From positions 2,743,001 through 2,807,000 of the forward strand of contig NZ_LN832559.1 in the NCBI RefSeq assembly GCF_900005615.1: a stretch of 64,000 nt of DNA. Reading direction: 5' to 3'. Position 1 is the first letter of the stretch. Every line of letters starts with the position of its first letter. The stretch comes from Paracoccus aminovorans (GTDB lineage: Bacteria > Pseudomonadota > Alphaproteobacteria > Rhodobacterales > Rhodobacteraceae). A program made the translations under genes and the position numbers. Below, piece after piece: positions 28,097 to 36,915 of the stretch. Below the pieces are notes generated by a model. That model saw nothing but the letters and a program-made list of their open reading frames with translations, did no database searches and was not told the origin of the DNA.

Positions 28097-29026
28097 ATGA
28101 AACTGACCGTCCATATCGGCACGACCAAGACTGGTTCGACCAGCATCCAAGACTTCCTGCGTCACAACCGCGCCGCCTTCGCCCAGAAGGAGATCTGTAT
28201 CCCCGAGGTTCTGGGTGTGCAGGATCATCGCAAGGCCACCATATCCGCGCTAAATTTCGGGCAGTCCCAGGCTCTGATGCAAGCCTTAGGCATCCGCGAT
28301 CAGCACGATCATGCCCGCTTCGTCGCGGAAACCCACGCCGCCTATCGCGAGACCATCGAGACGACGTTGCCGCGCGAGGTCGTCATCACCAGCGAACACC
28401 TGCAATCGCGCTGCAACCTAGAAGCAAATGTCACGCGCTTCCGCGAGCTTTTCGCTGAAGGATTCGCCCAGGTCCGCATCCTAGTCTATGTGCGCCCGCA
28501 GCTCGATCAACTCGTGTCGCTCTATTCGACCCTACTGCGGCACGGTTTCTCCGACACGATGGAAGAGCATATTCAGCGACTTACCAAGGGCTTCTTCAAG
28601 TATTTCGACCTTCAAGGACTCATCAGCCGCTGGGGCAACGTCTTTGGAATCGAAAATATCGAGGTGCGTCCCTACAAGGCGCTTCCTTCCCGGCAGGAAG
28701 GCGGCGTCATCGCCGATTTTTGTCGGTTTCTGGGACAGGATCACGCTGATCCGCTTTTTTCGCACCCCAAAGAGCTCAACAGTTCGATCAATATCCAGGG
28801 ACAGGAACTCTTGCGCCTAGCCAATGTCAATGGCGAGCTTGATCCCGCGCAGCGCCGGCAGGAGATTGCCCGGATTGAGGCGAATTTCTCGGGACAGGGA
28901 GCAGAACCCAACCTTGCACAGGCCCGCACCTTCCAAAGCCGCTTCGACAAGGGCAACGCCTGGGTGATCGAGACTTTCTTTCCCGACCACCCGGAGTATC
29001 TGGAACCGCGCTGGCCGAAGGCGTGA
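28097..29026 (+). CDS. Sulfotransferase-family protein
   Basis: A 309-residue protein starting with the 5'-phosphosulfate-binding loop of sulfotransferases, VHIGTTKTGSTSIQDFL (residues 5-21), and a later 3'-phosphate-type stretch ILVYVRPQLDQLVSLYS (about 129-145). The family moves sulfate from PAPS to hydroxyl or amino groups of glycans or lipids. Given its neighbours, a polysaccharide acceptor is likely. It follows the XcbB-like gene with an 87-bp gap containing AAGGAGGG. It is convergent with the large glycosyltransferase gene, only 13 bp away. Confidence 0.82.
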   Translation: MKLTVHIGTTKTGSTSIQDFLRHNRAAFAQKEICIPEVLGVQDHRKATISALNFGQSQALMQALGIRDQHDHARFVAETHAAYRETIETTLPREVVITSEHLQSRCNLEANVTRFRELFAEGFAQVRILVYVRPQLDQLVSLYSTLLRHGFSDTMEEHIQRLTKGFFKYFDLQGLISRWGNVFGIENIEVRPYKALPSRQEGGVIADFCRFLGQDHADPLFSHPKELNSSINIQGQELLRLANVNGELDPAQRRQEIARIEANFSGQGAEPNLAQARTFQSRFDKGNAWVIETFFPDHPEYLEPRWPKA

Positions 29027-29039
29027 GCGGACCCGATGA

Positions 29040-31604
29040 TCAGGCGGGCATGACAAGCTTTGCCTGCCCCGGGGCCGCCGCGGATGAACCCGCCAGCCCG
29101 CAGACAATTTCGGTGAACTCCCGCATGGTTTCCTCGATATAGGGTCCGCCGATATCGGCGGGCTTCAACGCGGGCAGACGGCCCTCGATGGCAGCCTTCA
29201 TCGCTTCGGCAAAGGCTTCCTCTGTCGGGGCAACGATATGGCCAAGCCCATCCTTCAACACCGAGCGCACGCCCGGGATATCCGAACCGATGCAGGTCGC
29301 GCCAAGACATAGCGCCTCCAGCAGGACCATGGGTTGCCCTTCGTAATCCGAGGACAGCATGCAGACGTCGGCATGAGCCAACAGCGGATAGGGATTCGAG
29401 ACTTGACCAAGGAAACGGACCTGTTCGGCCACCCCCTTTCGACGGGCAAGCTGGACCAGCTTGTCGCGTAGGGAACCTTCGCCGCAAATCATCAGGACCG
29501 CATTCGGATGCTCCGGGGCGATGCGGGCCAATGCCCCGATCATCCGGTCGTAGCGCTTCTCAGGCGATAGCCGACCAAGGGCGACGAACCGGAATAGGCC
29601 GGGGTCTTGGAACAGCATGCCCGCCTCGGGATGCGCCAGCGAAACCGGCAGACGTGCCTTTTCCAGAACCCGTTTCACATCCAGCGTATTGCGCACGGTT
29701 CGCGCCCGCGCCGCTGGATAGAATTGCTTCAAATGCGTCTCGTTTACCGTCCGCGTTTCGTCAGAGACTGCAATGATCTGATCGAACCAACGATAGATCT
29801 GGAATACCGCGTTAAGCTGACGGTGCGCTTTCATAAGGTTGTTGTATTCAGCCCACAGATGGCTGTGCTGATAGCAAACCTTGCGTACGGCGTTGCTGCA
29901 AGCAATCAAGCTCGTCCAGTAAGGAGAGTAGCCGCCAAACTCGATAGCAATATCAAAATGAGCGCTGCCCAACACCCGCCGGGCCTCGCGCTCGAAGATG
30001 CGACGGAGTATAGGCAGGTCCCTATTAGCGTTCAGCGTATCGCCGATGCAGAAACTCTGATAAACGGACTGCTCCTCGCTAGTGCGCAGCATGTCACCAT
30101 AGCGCCAGATCCAATTGCAGCGCGGATCAAATTCTTGAAACTGCTGCATACGGCCAGGTTCATTGTCCATGGCTGTCGCATCGATCAGGATATAAGGGTC
30201 AAAACGCTCGTAATCGAGGTTGGCAATCAGGCTCCTCAGCGATGCGGTGATACCGTTCGGCAGCATCCCCCCCGGCTCGATCAGCAGGCGCAGGCGCCCG
30301 TCGGGACGGCGGTGACTGGCCTTCGTCGCCGGGTCCAGCAAGGCCGCCAGCGCGGTTTCTGCGGCATGGCCGTCCTCGAACGGGGTGAAGCGTTGCCGCA
30401 TCTGTTCGTAACCCGGGAAGTCCGACGGCCGCCGGGCCGCACGGATGGCACCGACCAGACCGGCGAAATCCGTCGTATTGGCGCAAGGCAGATCGGCGGG
30501 CTCCAGATAGAGTCCCCGGTCTTCACGGTAATGGTCGATATCGGGGGTGAACAGGACGATCGGCCGGTCCACGGGCAGAAAATCGAACAGGATGCTGGAA
30601 TAATCGCTGACCATGACATCGACGATGGTCAGAATGTCGTTGATATTGTCGTTCTCGGCCAGCAAGGCCATGTTCGGGGCAAGGTCGGTCTGGCGGACTC
30701 TCAGCATCTGATGCGCCGAGAACAGCACGAAATACCCCTGCCCCAGCGCCTCGGCCATCTCCCTGCAAAGCTTGGCCTGGTCGCCGAAAACCTGCGAAAT
30801 CTGTGTCGAATTGCCCCGCCAGGTGGGGGCGAACAGCACGATCTGCTGATCCGCGCCGATACCGTAGCGGTCGCGCAATTGCCGCGCGGGCACCTTGGGC
30901 ACGATCACGTCGTCCACGCGCGGCGCACCGCAGGGGAACAGCGCGTCCGCAAGCAGTTCATCCGCATAGCAGGGCCGGATCGTCGCCCAGCGATAATATT
31001 CGCTCAGTTCGGGAATGACGTCCGCCTGCAGGAAATTGCGTTGCGAATTGGCCTTCGACACCAGCGGCGCCACCATGTCGCGCCCCATCGCCTTCATCGG
31101 AACGCCGTGCCAGGTGTTGCAATAGTGCTGGCCGGGACGGCGGATGAACCAGGTCGGGAAGGTGACGTTGTTCACCAGATAGCCCGCTTCCAGCAGCGCC
31201 ATGCCGTATTCCGCCGTGCCGGCCCGCACCAGCCGCACATCGGGGTTCCTGGCGATCTCGTCGGGGGCCGACTCGCCCTCCTTGGCGACCCAGATGATGC
31301 GGAACCGCCCCTGCGGCTGGTTGCGCAGCAGGGCGCGATACATGGCCAGGGGATTGTCGGCGAATTTCTTGCCCCAGTAGCATTCGAACAGGATCGTATC
31401 GGTCCGCGGCGCCACGCGCTCGAAATTGTCGATATAGGCGCGCGCGTCGAGCGCCTTCGCACTGGCGGCGCCCTCGCCGCTCATCATCGCGTTGTAGCGG
31501 GTTTGCAGCACCCGCGAGAGCCGTGCATAGGGACCGATATGGCGCAGCCGGGCATCAAGGGGCTTGTAGGCAAGAAGAAGGTTGCGCAAAAATGTCTTGG
31601 TCAT
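29040..31604 (-). CDS. Bifunctional TagF-like glycerophosphotransferase / GT4 glycosyltransferase
   Basis: An 854-residue fusion. Residues about 65-425 form a CDP-glycerol:glycerophosphate transferase-like domain with CNTWHGVPMK (162-171), FAPTWR (258-263) and SDYSSILFDF (333-342), the conserved blocks of TagB/TagF polymerases. Residues about 435-845 form a GT-B glycosyltransferase of family GT4: EPGGMLPNGI near its start, VALGRLSPEKRYD, and the donor-site SDYEGQPMVLLEAL with the E-x7-E motif. One polypeptide would thus add both glycerol phosphate and a sugar. The start is the ATG of MTKTFLRN, preceded by a weak CCGGAAC; a longer frame to 31832 has no domain support. It is divergent from the SGNH-like gene and works with the TagD-like gene. 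Confidence 0.88.
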   Translation of the reverse strand: MTKTFLRNLLLAYKPLDARLRHIGPYARLSRVLQTRYNAMMSGEGAASAKALDARAYIDNFERVAPRTDTILFECYWGKKFADNPLAMYRALLRNQPQGRFRIIWVAKEGESAPDEIARNPDVRLVRAGTAEYGMALLEAGYLVNNVTFPTWFIRRPGQHYCNTWHGVPMKAMGRDMVAPLVSKANSQRNFLQADVIPELSEYYRWATIRPCYADELLADALFPCGAPRVDDVIVPKVPARQLRDRYGIGADQQIVLFAPTWRGNSTQISQVFGDQAKLCREMAEALGQGYFVLFSAHQMLRVRQTDLAPNMALLAENDNINDILTIVDVMVSDYSSILFDFLPVDRPIVLFTPDIDHYREDRGLYLEPADLPCANTTDFAGLVGAIRAARRPSDFPGYEQMRQRFTPFEDGHAAETALAALLDPATKASHRRPDGRLRLLIEPGGMLPNGITASLRSLIANLDYERFDPYILIDATAMDNEPGRMQQFQEFDPRCNWIWRYGDMLRTSEEQSVYQSFCIGDTLNANRDLPILRRIFEREARRVLGSAHFDIAIEFGGYSPYWTSLIACSNAVRKVCYQHSHLWAEYNNLMKAHRQLNAVFQIYRWFDQIIAVSDETRTVNETHLKQFYPAARARTVRNTLDVKRVLEKARLPVSLAHPEAGMLFQDPGLFRFVALGRLSPEKRYDRMIGALARIAPEHPNAVLMICGEGSLRDKLVQLARRKGVAEQVRFLGQVSNPYPLLAHADVCMLSSDYEGQPMVLLEALCLGATCIGSDIPGVRSVLKDGLGHIVAPTEEAFAEAMKAAIEGRLPALKPADIGGPYIEETMREFTEIVCGLAGSSAAAPGQAKLVMPA

Positions 31605-31830
31605 GTTCCGGTACCATGTTGCTTGGGCGCGGCCGAAGCGGAATCGACGGTCGGGGGCGCGGAGAAAATGGCCCATATGGCCGCGATGAGCAATGGCTGC
31701 GGCCATTCTTTCGGTCCTGGTCCGATCGGTTGGACGCGATAACGGCATCAGTGCGCGGCGGCATGACAAAAGCGGTCGATCCGCCGCATGGAACCGGCCA
31801 TTTTCCGCGCACGGCCGGTCGGAGATCATC

Positions 31831-32868
31831 ATGCCTTTTTATGTTTTCGGCGGGTCCAATTCAATTTTCCGCGACGGCTGGGTGTCCAGTTTTTCCCAGC
31901 AGACAGGACAGCCCGTCCTGAACCGCTCGGTCGGGGCCACGACGACGCTCACCGGGCTTTTCCGCTTTCTGATGCCCGGAGACGGCGATCAACCGGGCGA
32001 AGGCGACTGCGTTCTTTGGGAGTATGCGCTCAACGAGGTGAACCATGTCGCACGCGGCTATCGCCGCGAGATGCTGCTGAAGAATGTCGAGCATCTCATG
32101 GCGTTGTGCCGCGCGCGCGGTTGCCGCTTCGTTCCGCTGATCCTGACTCCGCTCTGGCAGGAACGGGCGCCGCAGCGCGATCCCTATTACCAGATGCTGA
32201 CGGATCTTTTCGCCCATCACGGCATCGTCCCCTTCGACGTCTCGGTGGCTTGGCGCCAGCGGAACGCGGGACAACGCCTGCCCTACGCGCTTTACACCGA
32301 CAGCGCCCATTACACGCGCGCACCGGAACTGACGGCGTTCATCGCCGCCGGAGTCGCGGAACTGGTCGCCGCCTGCCGCGTTCCGGCCCCGGTCGCGCCC
32401 CTGCATACCGCGGGACGCAGCGTCGCGCTGGTCGAGGGGCTGACGCAGGGCTGGCACGAGAACGCGCTGATGCGCATTCCGACGGCGCAATTGCCGCTTT
32501 CGATCGAGCTGAACGGGCACGGCCGGGTCGCCGCCGTCTGCGCCCTCTGCCATGCGGATTTCGAAAGCGGCATCCGCGTGCAATTGCAGCGAGACGCGGA
32601 CCAGATGCGGCAAATGCGCTTTTCGACCACGAACAGCAGCCATCGGCGCGTCATTCTCAAGGCGGTGTCGCTTGAAAACGCACTCGGCAAGCGTTGGGAC
32701 ACGCACTGGCTCTTTGGACCCGGCGACCGGTTGCTGCTTTCGCCCGCTCGCCATCCGGGAGAATTCTATGCCGAACACGAACTTCGTTCGACCTTGACGA
32801 TGCCCGAAGAAAAGACGCCCGCCCGTATCGCCGGGGTGCTGTTGGAAAACGTGACCCCGGCTTGCTGA
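31831..32868 (+). CDS. SGNH-hydrolase-like protein of the glycan island
   Basis: A 345-residue protein starting MPFYVFGGSNSIFRDGW, where GGSNS is a block-I-like motif with the candidate nucleophile Ser. TDSAHYTR (about residues 161-168) provides the Asp-x-x-His of block V. A domain of about 180 residues with these features resembles SGNH/GDSL acyl-esterases; the second half (about 200-345) is a beta-rich region of unknown type. SGNH proteins in polysaccharide loci often add or remove acetyl groups. The start is the ATG at 31831 with GGAG upstream; earlier in-frame codons lie in the divergent promoter region. Assignment is by motif only. Confidence 0.65.
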   Translation: MPFYVFGGSNSIFRDGWVSSFSQQTGQPVLNRSVGATTTLTGLFRFLMPGDGDQPGEGDCVLWEYALNEVNHVARGYRREMLLKNVEHLMALCRARGCRFVPLILTPLWQERAPQRDPYYQMLTDLFAHHGIVPFDVSVAWRQRNAGQRLPYALYTDSAHYTRAPELTAFIAAGVAELVAACRVPAPVAPLHTAGRSVALVEGLTQGWHENALMRIPTAQLPLSIELNGHGRVAAVCALCHADFESGIRVQLQRDADQMRQMRFSTTNSSHRRVILKAVSLENALGKRWDTHWLFGPGDRLLLSPARHPGEFYAEHELRSTLTMPEEKTPARIAGVLLENVTPAC

Positions 32869-32908
32869 CGCTGCCGGCCGAACGGGCGCAAGCGGGTCCG
32901 GCGCGCCT

Positions 32909-33331
32909 CTATTTCACCATGGCCGGCCGTGCGGGCTCCGGCTCGGCCGGTTGCAGGCTGCTGCGGATCATCGTGCTGGAAATGCCGTTGGTCCTTTCCA
33001 GATAGACGACTTCGCAAAGCGATGCGAGATCGTCGAACTTGCCGGCCCAGTCGCTGCCCATGGTGAAGACATCGACATGATAAAGGCGCACGTCGTCGGG
33101 CTTCTGTTCCCAGGTCCGTTCCGGGATGACCAGATCGACATAGCGCAACGCCTCAAGATGCGCCTTGCGCTCCTCCCAGCTATGGAAGGCCTGCTTGTTC
33201 TTGCGGGCATTGAACTCGTCGGTGGACAAGCCGACGATCAGATAGTCGCCAAGCGCCCGGGCCCGTTGCAGCAGACGGATATGTCCATAATGCAGGGTGT
33301 CGAAAGTACCGTAGGTCAGAATACGCCGCAT
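32909..33331 (-). CDS. tagD: Glycerol-3-phosphate cytidylyltransferase (TagD-like)
   Basis: A 140-residue nucleotidyltransferase that makes CDP-glycerol from CTP and sn-glycerol-3-phosphate. The HxGH motif is HYGH at residues 14-17, after the GTFDTLH strand; the second motif RTNGISSTMIR lies at about 113-123. Length and motifs match TagD/Gct. The start is the ATG of MRRIL with GGAGCGA upstream; a GTG one codon earlier is the alternative. It supplies the donor for the TagF-like domain of the fusion gene, which is on the same strand about 1.3 kb further along. Confidence 0.92.
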   Translation of the reverse strand: MRRILTYGTFDTLHYGHIRLLQRARALGDYLIVGLSTDEFNARKNKQAFHSWEERKAHLEALRYVDLVIPERTWEQKPDDVRLYHVDVFTMGSDWAGKFDDLASLCEVVYLERTNGISSTMIRSSLQPAEPEPARPAMVK

Positions 33332-33334
33332 CAC

Positions 33335-34424
33335 TTCGCTCCGGGCATCCGCGCGAGTTCAGGCCGTCCCCATCGCGGCCACCCGGCGGCCAAGTCATCG
33401 TCCTGGGGCTGTCAAGTCCTCAGTCATACAGTGCTGCCCAGAAAATACAACCGCCGATCGTGCCGGTGTCGTCAAACTGGCATGTTTCCTCGTTAACCTT
33501 TGGGTTCGAGACCAACGAGGCCAGGCCAGCATGACTTTCCATCTTCCGCTCCCGCACCCCGCCGCCATGCCAGGCGACTTGAGCCGGCTTGCAGCGTTCA
33601 TCGAGGCCGAAATCGTCCTCGGCATGAACGATTGTATGTCGGTGAATGAGATCGCAACGCGCATTTCCGCCAAGCTATGTGTCCTCCCCGATCATAGCGA
33701 GGTCGCGTCGGCCAGAACCCCAATCGCCAAACGCCGTTGACGCGGACGAAGGGCGGTCGGGACCGTATGCCGGGGATCGCGATGGCCCGGAAGGCCAGGA
33801 TCAGCCGCAGGTCGCTCGGCACGGGCAAGGGCGCGCCCGCAGGATGGCGCAGCGTATGGAGCTGCACCACGCCGAGCCCGGCTCGCGCCGCGATGCAGCT
33901 CAGGAGAGTGTTCACCGCCTGCCGGATCAGCGGCTCGCCACGCTCCGACAGAAACAGCCAGGGCAGCGCGTCTTGGCGGCTGGCCGATTGACGTCGCAGC
34001 GCCCGAAGCCCACCACCGGCCAGCCGCTGGCTGGTCGAGACCGCGCTTCAGCCGCTGCGCCCAGAGATGGCCCGAAGTCAGGTGCAAGTCCGCGCGCCGC
34101 AGGGCGATCAACTCGCCGACTAGCAGCCCGTGCCGGTACATCGGCAACAGCGTGAGATGATCGCCGAGGAACTCTGCCGAATGGATCAGCACCAACGGCA
34201 TGAGTCATAGGCATGGTGCCGGATGCATCCCCAGACCCAAGGCAAGAACGAACGCTGGCACCAGACCCCAAAGTTCGGGACTATCCAGTAGTCAATCGGC
34301 CTGAAACTGCCACGGGGAAGATTGCCGGCCCACGGCTGCATTGCCCGCCGATAGCTTCGCGATCTGCGCTAGACGGCCTCCCGCAGAAGGGCAGTTGCAC
34401 CGGAGAGAAATTCGTCCTCGGGCC
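33335..34424. other. Gene-poor region with a decayed recombinase
   Basis: About 1.1 kb between the TagD-like gene and the metal-uptake operon. It holds the broken tyrosine recombinase at 33690-34201 on the minus strand. The flanks 33335-33690 and 34201-34424 show no gene I can support. This is the right-hand edge of the accessory island. Confidence 0.6.
33690..34201 (-). pseudogene. Decayed tyrosine recombinase (phage-integrase family)
   Basis: Pieces of the catalytic domain appear in order but in different minus-strand frames: YRHGLLVGELIALRRADL (box I with its Arg), then LRALRRQSASRQDALPWLF followed by LSERGEPLIRQAVNTLL, then LHTLRHPAG (HxxR box), DLRLI, and PGHRDPRHTV (the later conserved His). 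At least two frame changes are needed, the N-terminal arm-binding domain is missing, and the catalytic Tyr was not found at its expected position after PRHTV. It is therefore inactive. The type is that of small recombinases seen near plasmid and island borders. Confidence 0.75.
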
Positions 34425-35327
34425 CTATCGCTCCAGACGCTTCAGGTTGGCCAGGATCAGTGCGGCCAGGTCGCCCTCGGCGGTGGGATCGAGCCGGGTG
34501 ATGCGGATGCCCTCGGCCTCTAGCGCGGCGGTCAGCTCTGGGGTCAAGGCCCGCGCGGTCAGGACGTCCGCAATGCCCTCTTGCGCCATCCAGCGCGCCA
34601 GGCTGCCGGCGCGCTCGGGGGTCCATTCGGCAGGGGCGGCGATGATGCGGGCGCGCAGGTCCAGCCCGTAATCGGCGGCCATATAGCCGAATTGCGGCGA
34701 CAAGGCCACGAAGTCGACGCTGTCGCGCGCGGCCATGGCGCGGTCGGCCTCGGATTTGGCCAGCAGCAGGTCGTGCTTCAGCGCGCGCAGGTTCTCGGCA
34801 AGGCGCGAGGCATCGGCGGGCACCAGCCGCGACAGGTCTCCGGCCACCACCTCGGCCATCTCGCCCAGACGAGTCGGCGCGAGCCAGGGCGCGGTCTCCT
34901 CGCCGGCGGGCGGCATCGGCTCCAGCCCCAGCCGGGCATAGAGCGCCGCGTCGGTGTCGTCGGGCTTCAGCATGGCGATGCCCGGCATCCGCTGGTCCAG
35001 GGGCTGGGCCGCGTCGATCTCGACGATGCGGATATTGGCGCGGCGGGCCGCGGGATAGAGCGGGTCCTCGGGCCAGAAGCTGCGGAAGGTCAGCACCGCG
35101 TCGGCCTTGCGGGCGGCCTCTTCCAGCTGCGCCCTGCCACGGCCGGCCAGGAAGGAATGCAGGCGCGAGGCCGGCAGCCGGACCGGCTGCACGGCCTCGA
35201 CGGAGATCGTCGTGCCCTCGGTCAGCCGCCGCGCCAGCGCCTCGGCCGCGGGATGGGCGGTCAGCAGCGTCTCTGCCTGGGCGGCAGGGGCCAGGGCCAG
35301 CGTCAGCGCAAGGACCAGGCGTTTCAT
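34425..35327 (-). CDS. Second, divergent metal-ABC-type periplasmic protein
   Basis: A 300-residue exported protein with a signal peptide (LALTLALAPAAQA, cleavage near residue 19). It has the overall strand/helix order of ZnuA-like binding proteins (a DAVLTFRSFWPEDPL segment, a long central helix with LRALKHDLLLAK, and the C-terminal ADVLTARALTPEL strand), but most of the histidine ligands of true ZnuA proteins are absent. It may have lost metal binding and serve as an accessory or chaperone, or bind a metal complex. It is the last gene of the eight-gene operon, overlapping the permease gene by 4 bp. Confidence 0.65.
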   Translation of the reverse strand: MKRLVLALTLALAPAAQAETLLTAHPAAEALARRLTEGTTISVEAVQPVRLPASRLHSFLAGRGRAQLEEAARKADAVLTFRSFWPEDPLYPAARRANIRIVEIDAAQPLDQRMPGIAMLKPDDTDAALYARLGLEPMPPAGEETAPWLAPTRLGEMAEVVAGDLSRLVPADASRLAENLRALKHDLLLAKSEADRAMAARDSVDFVALSPQFGYMAADYGLDLRARIIAAPAEWTPERAGSLARWMAQEGIADVLTARALTPELTAALEAEGIRITRLDPTAEGDLAALILANLKRLER

Positions 35328-36211
35328 GCGGCGTCTCCTTTCAGGGCGCGGATCAGGGCGCAGAGCAGGAAGCAGCCACCCGCGACCAGGATGATCGCCG
35401 CGCCCGAGGGCACCGGCAGGTCGAACTGCATCGGCAGCAGGATTCCCGCCAGCGTCGCGAAACTGGCGATGCCGATCGAGACCCACCAGAAGCCGCGCAG
35501 CCCCCGCGCCACGGTGCGCGCCGCGGCCGCCGGGATCACCAGCAGCGCCCCCACCAGCACCGCGCCGACGATCTTGAGGCTGGCGACGGTCACCACCGTG
35601 ACCAGCATGACGAAGAGATAGTCCAGCACCCGCACCGGCACCCCGCGCACGCTGGCGAGCGCCGGGTGGAAGCTAGCGATCATGAAGCGGTTGTAAAGCC
35701 AGGCGGTCAGCGCCAGCACCACGACCCCCACCACCGCCAGCACGGCAAGATCGGTGCCGTTCACCGTCAGGATCGAGCCGAAGAGCACGTTTTCCAGGAT
35801 ATGGACGTTGATCCGCCCCGCCAGGATCAGCAGCACCGAAGCGCCCAGCGCCAGCGACATCGACAGGAAGACGCCGATCAGCGTATCGGCGGACAGCCCG
35901 GTGCGGCCGCGCAGGTATTCCAGCCCCACCGCGAAGACCAGGCAATAGCCGAAGAGTGCGCCATAGGGGCCGGTATAAGGCTCGCCCAACAGGATGCCGA
36001 TGGCGACGCCGGTCAGGGCGGCATGGCCCACGGCCTCGGCAAAGAAGGCGTGGCGGCGGATGACGACCAGCGTGCCCAGCCCGCCCAGCATCGGCCCGAC
36101 GATCAGCCCCGCCAGCAGCGCGTTGACGGCGAAACCCCAGCCCAGGGCCGAGGGCAGCCAGCCGGCCTCGGCCAGCGCCTGCACGCCTTGCCGGAACGAC
36201 TCGAAGCTCAT
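35324..36211 (-). CDS. Metal ABC transporter permease (ZnuB family)
   Basis: A 295-residue inner-membrane permease with about eight hydrophobic helices, of the ABC-3 family (ZnuB/MntB/TroC). Conserved parts include the VIRRHAFFAEAVGHAALTG segment (about 50-70), which contacts the ATPase, and the C-terminal VKIVGAVLVGALLVIPAA-like helix (here LKIVGAVLVGALLVIPAAAA). The start is the ATG overlapping the ATPase gene stop. It forms the membrane path for the metal with the ATPase encoded just upstream. Confidence 0.92.
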   Translation of the reverse strand: MSFESFRQGVQALAEAGWLPSALGWGFAVNALLAGLIVGPMLGGLGTLVVIRRHAFFAEAVGHAALTGVAIGILLGEPYTGPYGALFGYCLVFAVGLEYLRGRTGLSADTLIGVFLSMSLALGASVLLILAGRINVHILENVLFGSILTVNGTDLAVLAVVGVVVLALTAWLYNRFMIASFHPALASVRGVPVRVLDYLFVMLVTVVTVASLKIVGAVLVGALLVIPAAAARTVARGLRGFWWVSIGIASFATLAGILLPMQFDLPVPSGAAIILVAGGCFLLCALIRALKGDAA

Positions 36212-36915
36212 GCCGCGGCCCGGTGCGAAAAGAGGCCGATCACCCGCTCGGCGGTCAGTTCGTCGCGCGGGGCGCCCTGGAACAGCAGCTGCCGGTTCAG
36301 CGCGGTGACGCGGTCGGCCAGACGGCGGACGGCGTCGAGGTCGTGCTCGACCCAGATCACGGTGACGCCGGCGGCGCGCAGCCCGGTCAGCAGGTCCTCG
36401 ACCAGCGCGGCGCCGGCCTCGTCCAGCGCGGCCATGGGCTCGTCGAGGATCAGCAGGTCGGGCGCGGGGTCCAGGGCCTGGGCCATCAGCACCCGCTGCC
36501 GCTCGCCCCCCGACAGCGCACCCATTCGGCGCTGCGACTTGCCGGCCATGCCGACGCGCGCCAGCCGGGTCTCGATGCGGGCGCGGCTTTCGGCCGAAGG
36601 GCGCAGGAAGGCCGGCCGGGCGCCGTCCAGCGCGGCCAGGAAATCCTGCACCGTCATCGGCAGGCCGGCGTCGAATTGCAGCGCCTGCGGCGAATAGGCG
36701 ATACGGCCCGGCGCACCCGGCCAGTCCAGCATCACCCGGCCGCGATGCGCGACCTGCCCCAGCAGGCAGCGGATCAGCGAGGACTTGCCGCCGCCGTTCG
36801 GCCCGACGACGGCATGGATGCTGCCCGCCGCGATCCGGAACGAGACGTCGCGCAGCACCTCGGTGCGGCCGAAGCTCAGCGACAGGCTCTCGAAGGAAAT
36901 CGCCGGACCGGTCAC
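36208..36915 (-). CDS. Metal ABC transporter ATP-binding protein (ZnuC family)
   Basis: A 235-residue ABC ATPase. Walker A GPNGGGKSS is at about residues 38-46, the signature LSGGERQRVLMAQAL at about 134-148, Walker B LLILDEPMAALDE follows, and the switch His is in WVEHDLDAVR. The start is a GTG that overlaps the binding-protein stop by 4 bp (GTGA). The family energises Zn, Mn or Fe uptake; zinc versus another metal cannot be told from the ATPase. Confidence 0.92.
   Translation of the reverse strand: MTGPAISFESLSLSFGRTEVLRDVSFRIAAGSIHAVVGPNGGGKSSLIRCLLGQVAHRGRVMLDWPGAPGRIAYSPQALQFDAGLPMTVQDFLAALDGARPAFLRPSAESRARIETRLARVGMAGKSQRRMGALSGGERQRVLMAQALDPAPDLLILDEPMAALDEAGAALVEDLLTGLRAAGVTVIWVEHDLDAVRRLADRVTALNRQLLFQGAPRDELTAERVIGLFSHRAAA

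Noticed and set aside
31605..31832. N-terminal extension of the TagF/GT4 fusion and of the SGNH-like protein
   Set aside because: The extensions overlap each other on opposite strands in what is evidently the divergent promoter region and have no domain support.
33531..33740. A 69-codon plus-strand frame upstream of the decayed recombinase
   Set aside because: No family resemblance, weak ribosome-binding site, and it lies in a gene-poor region with recombinase debris on the other strand.
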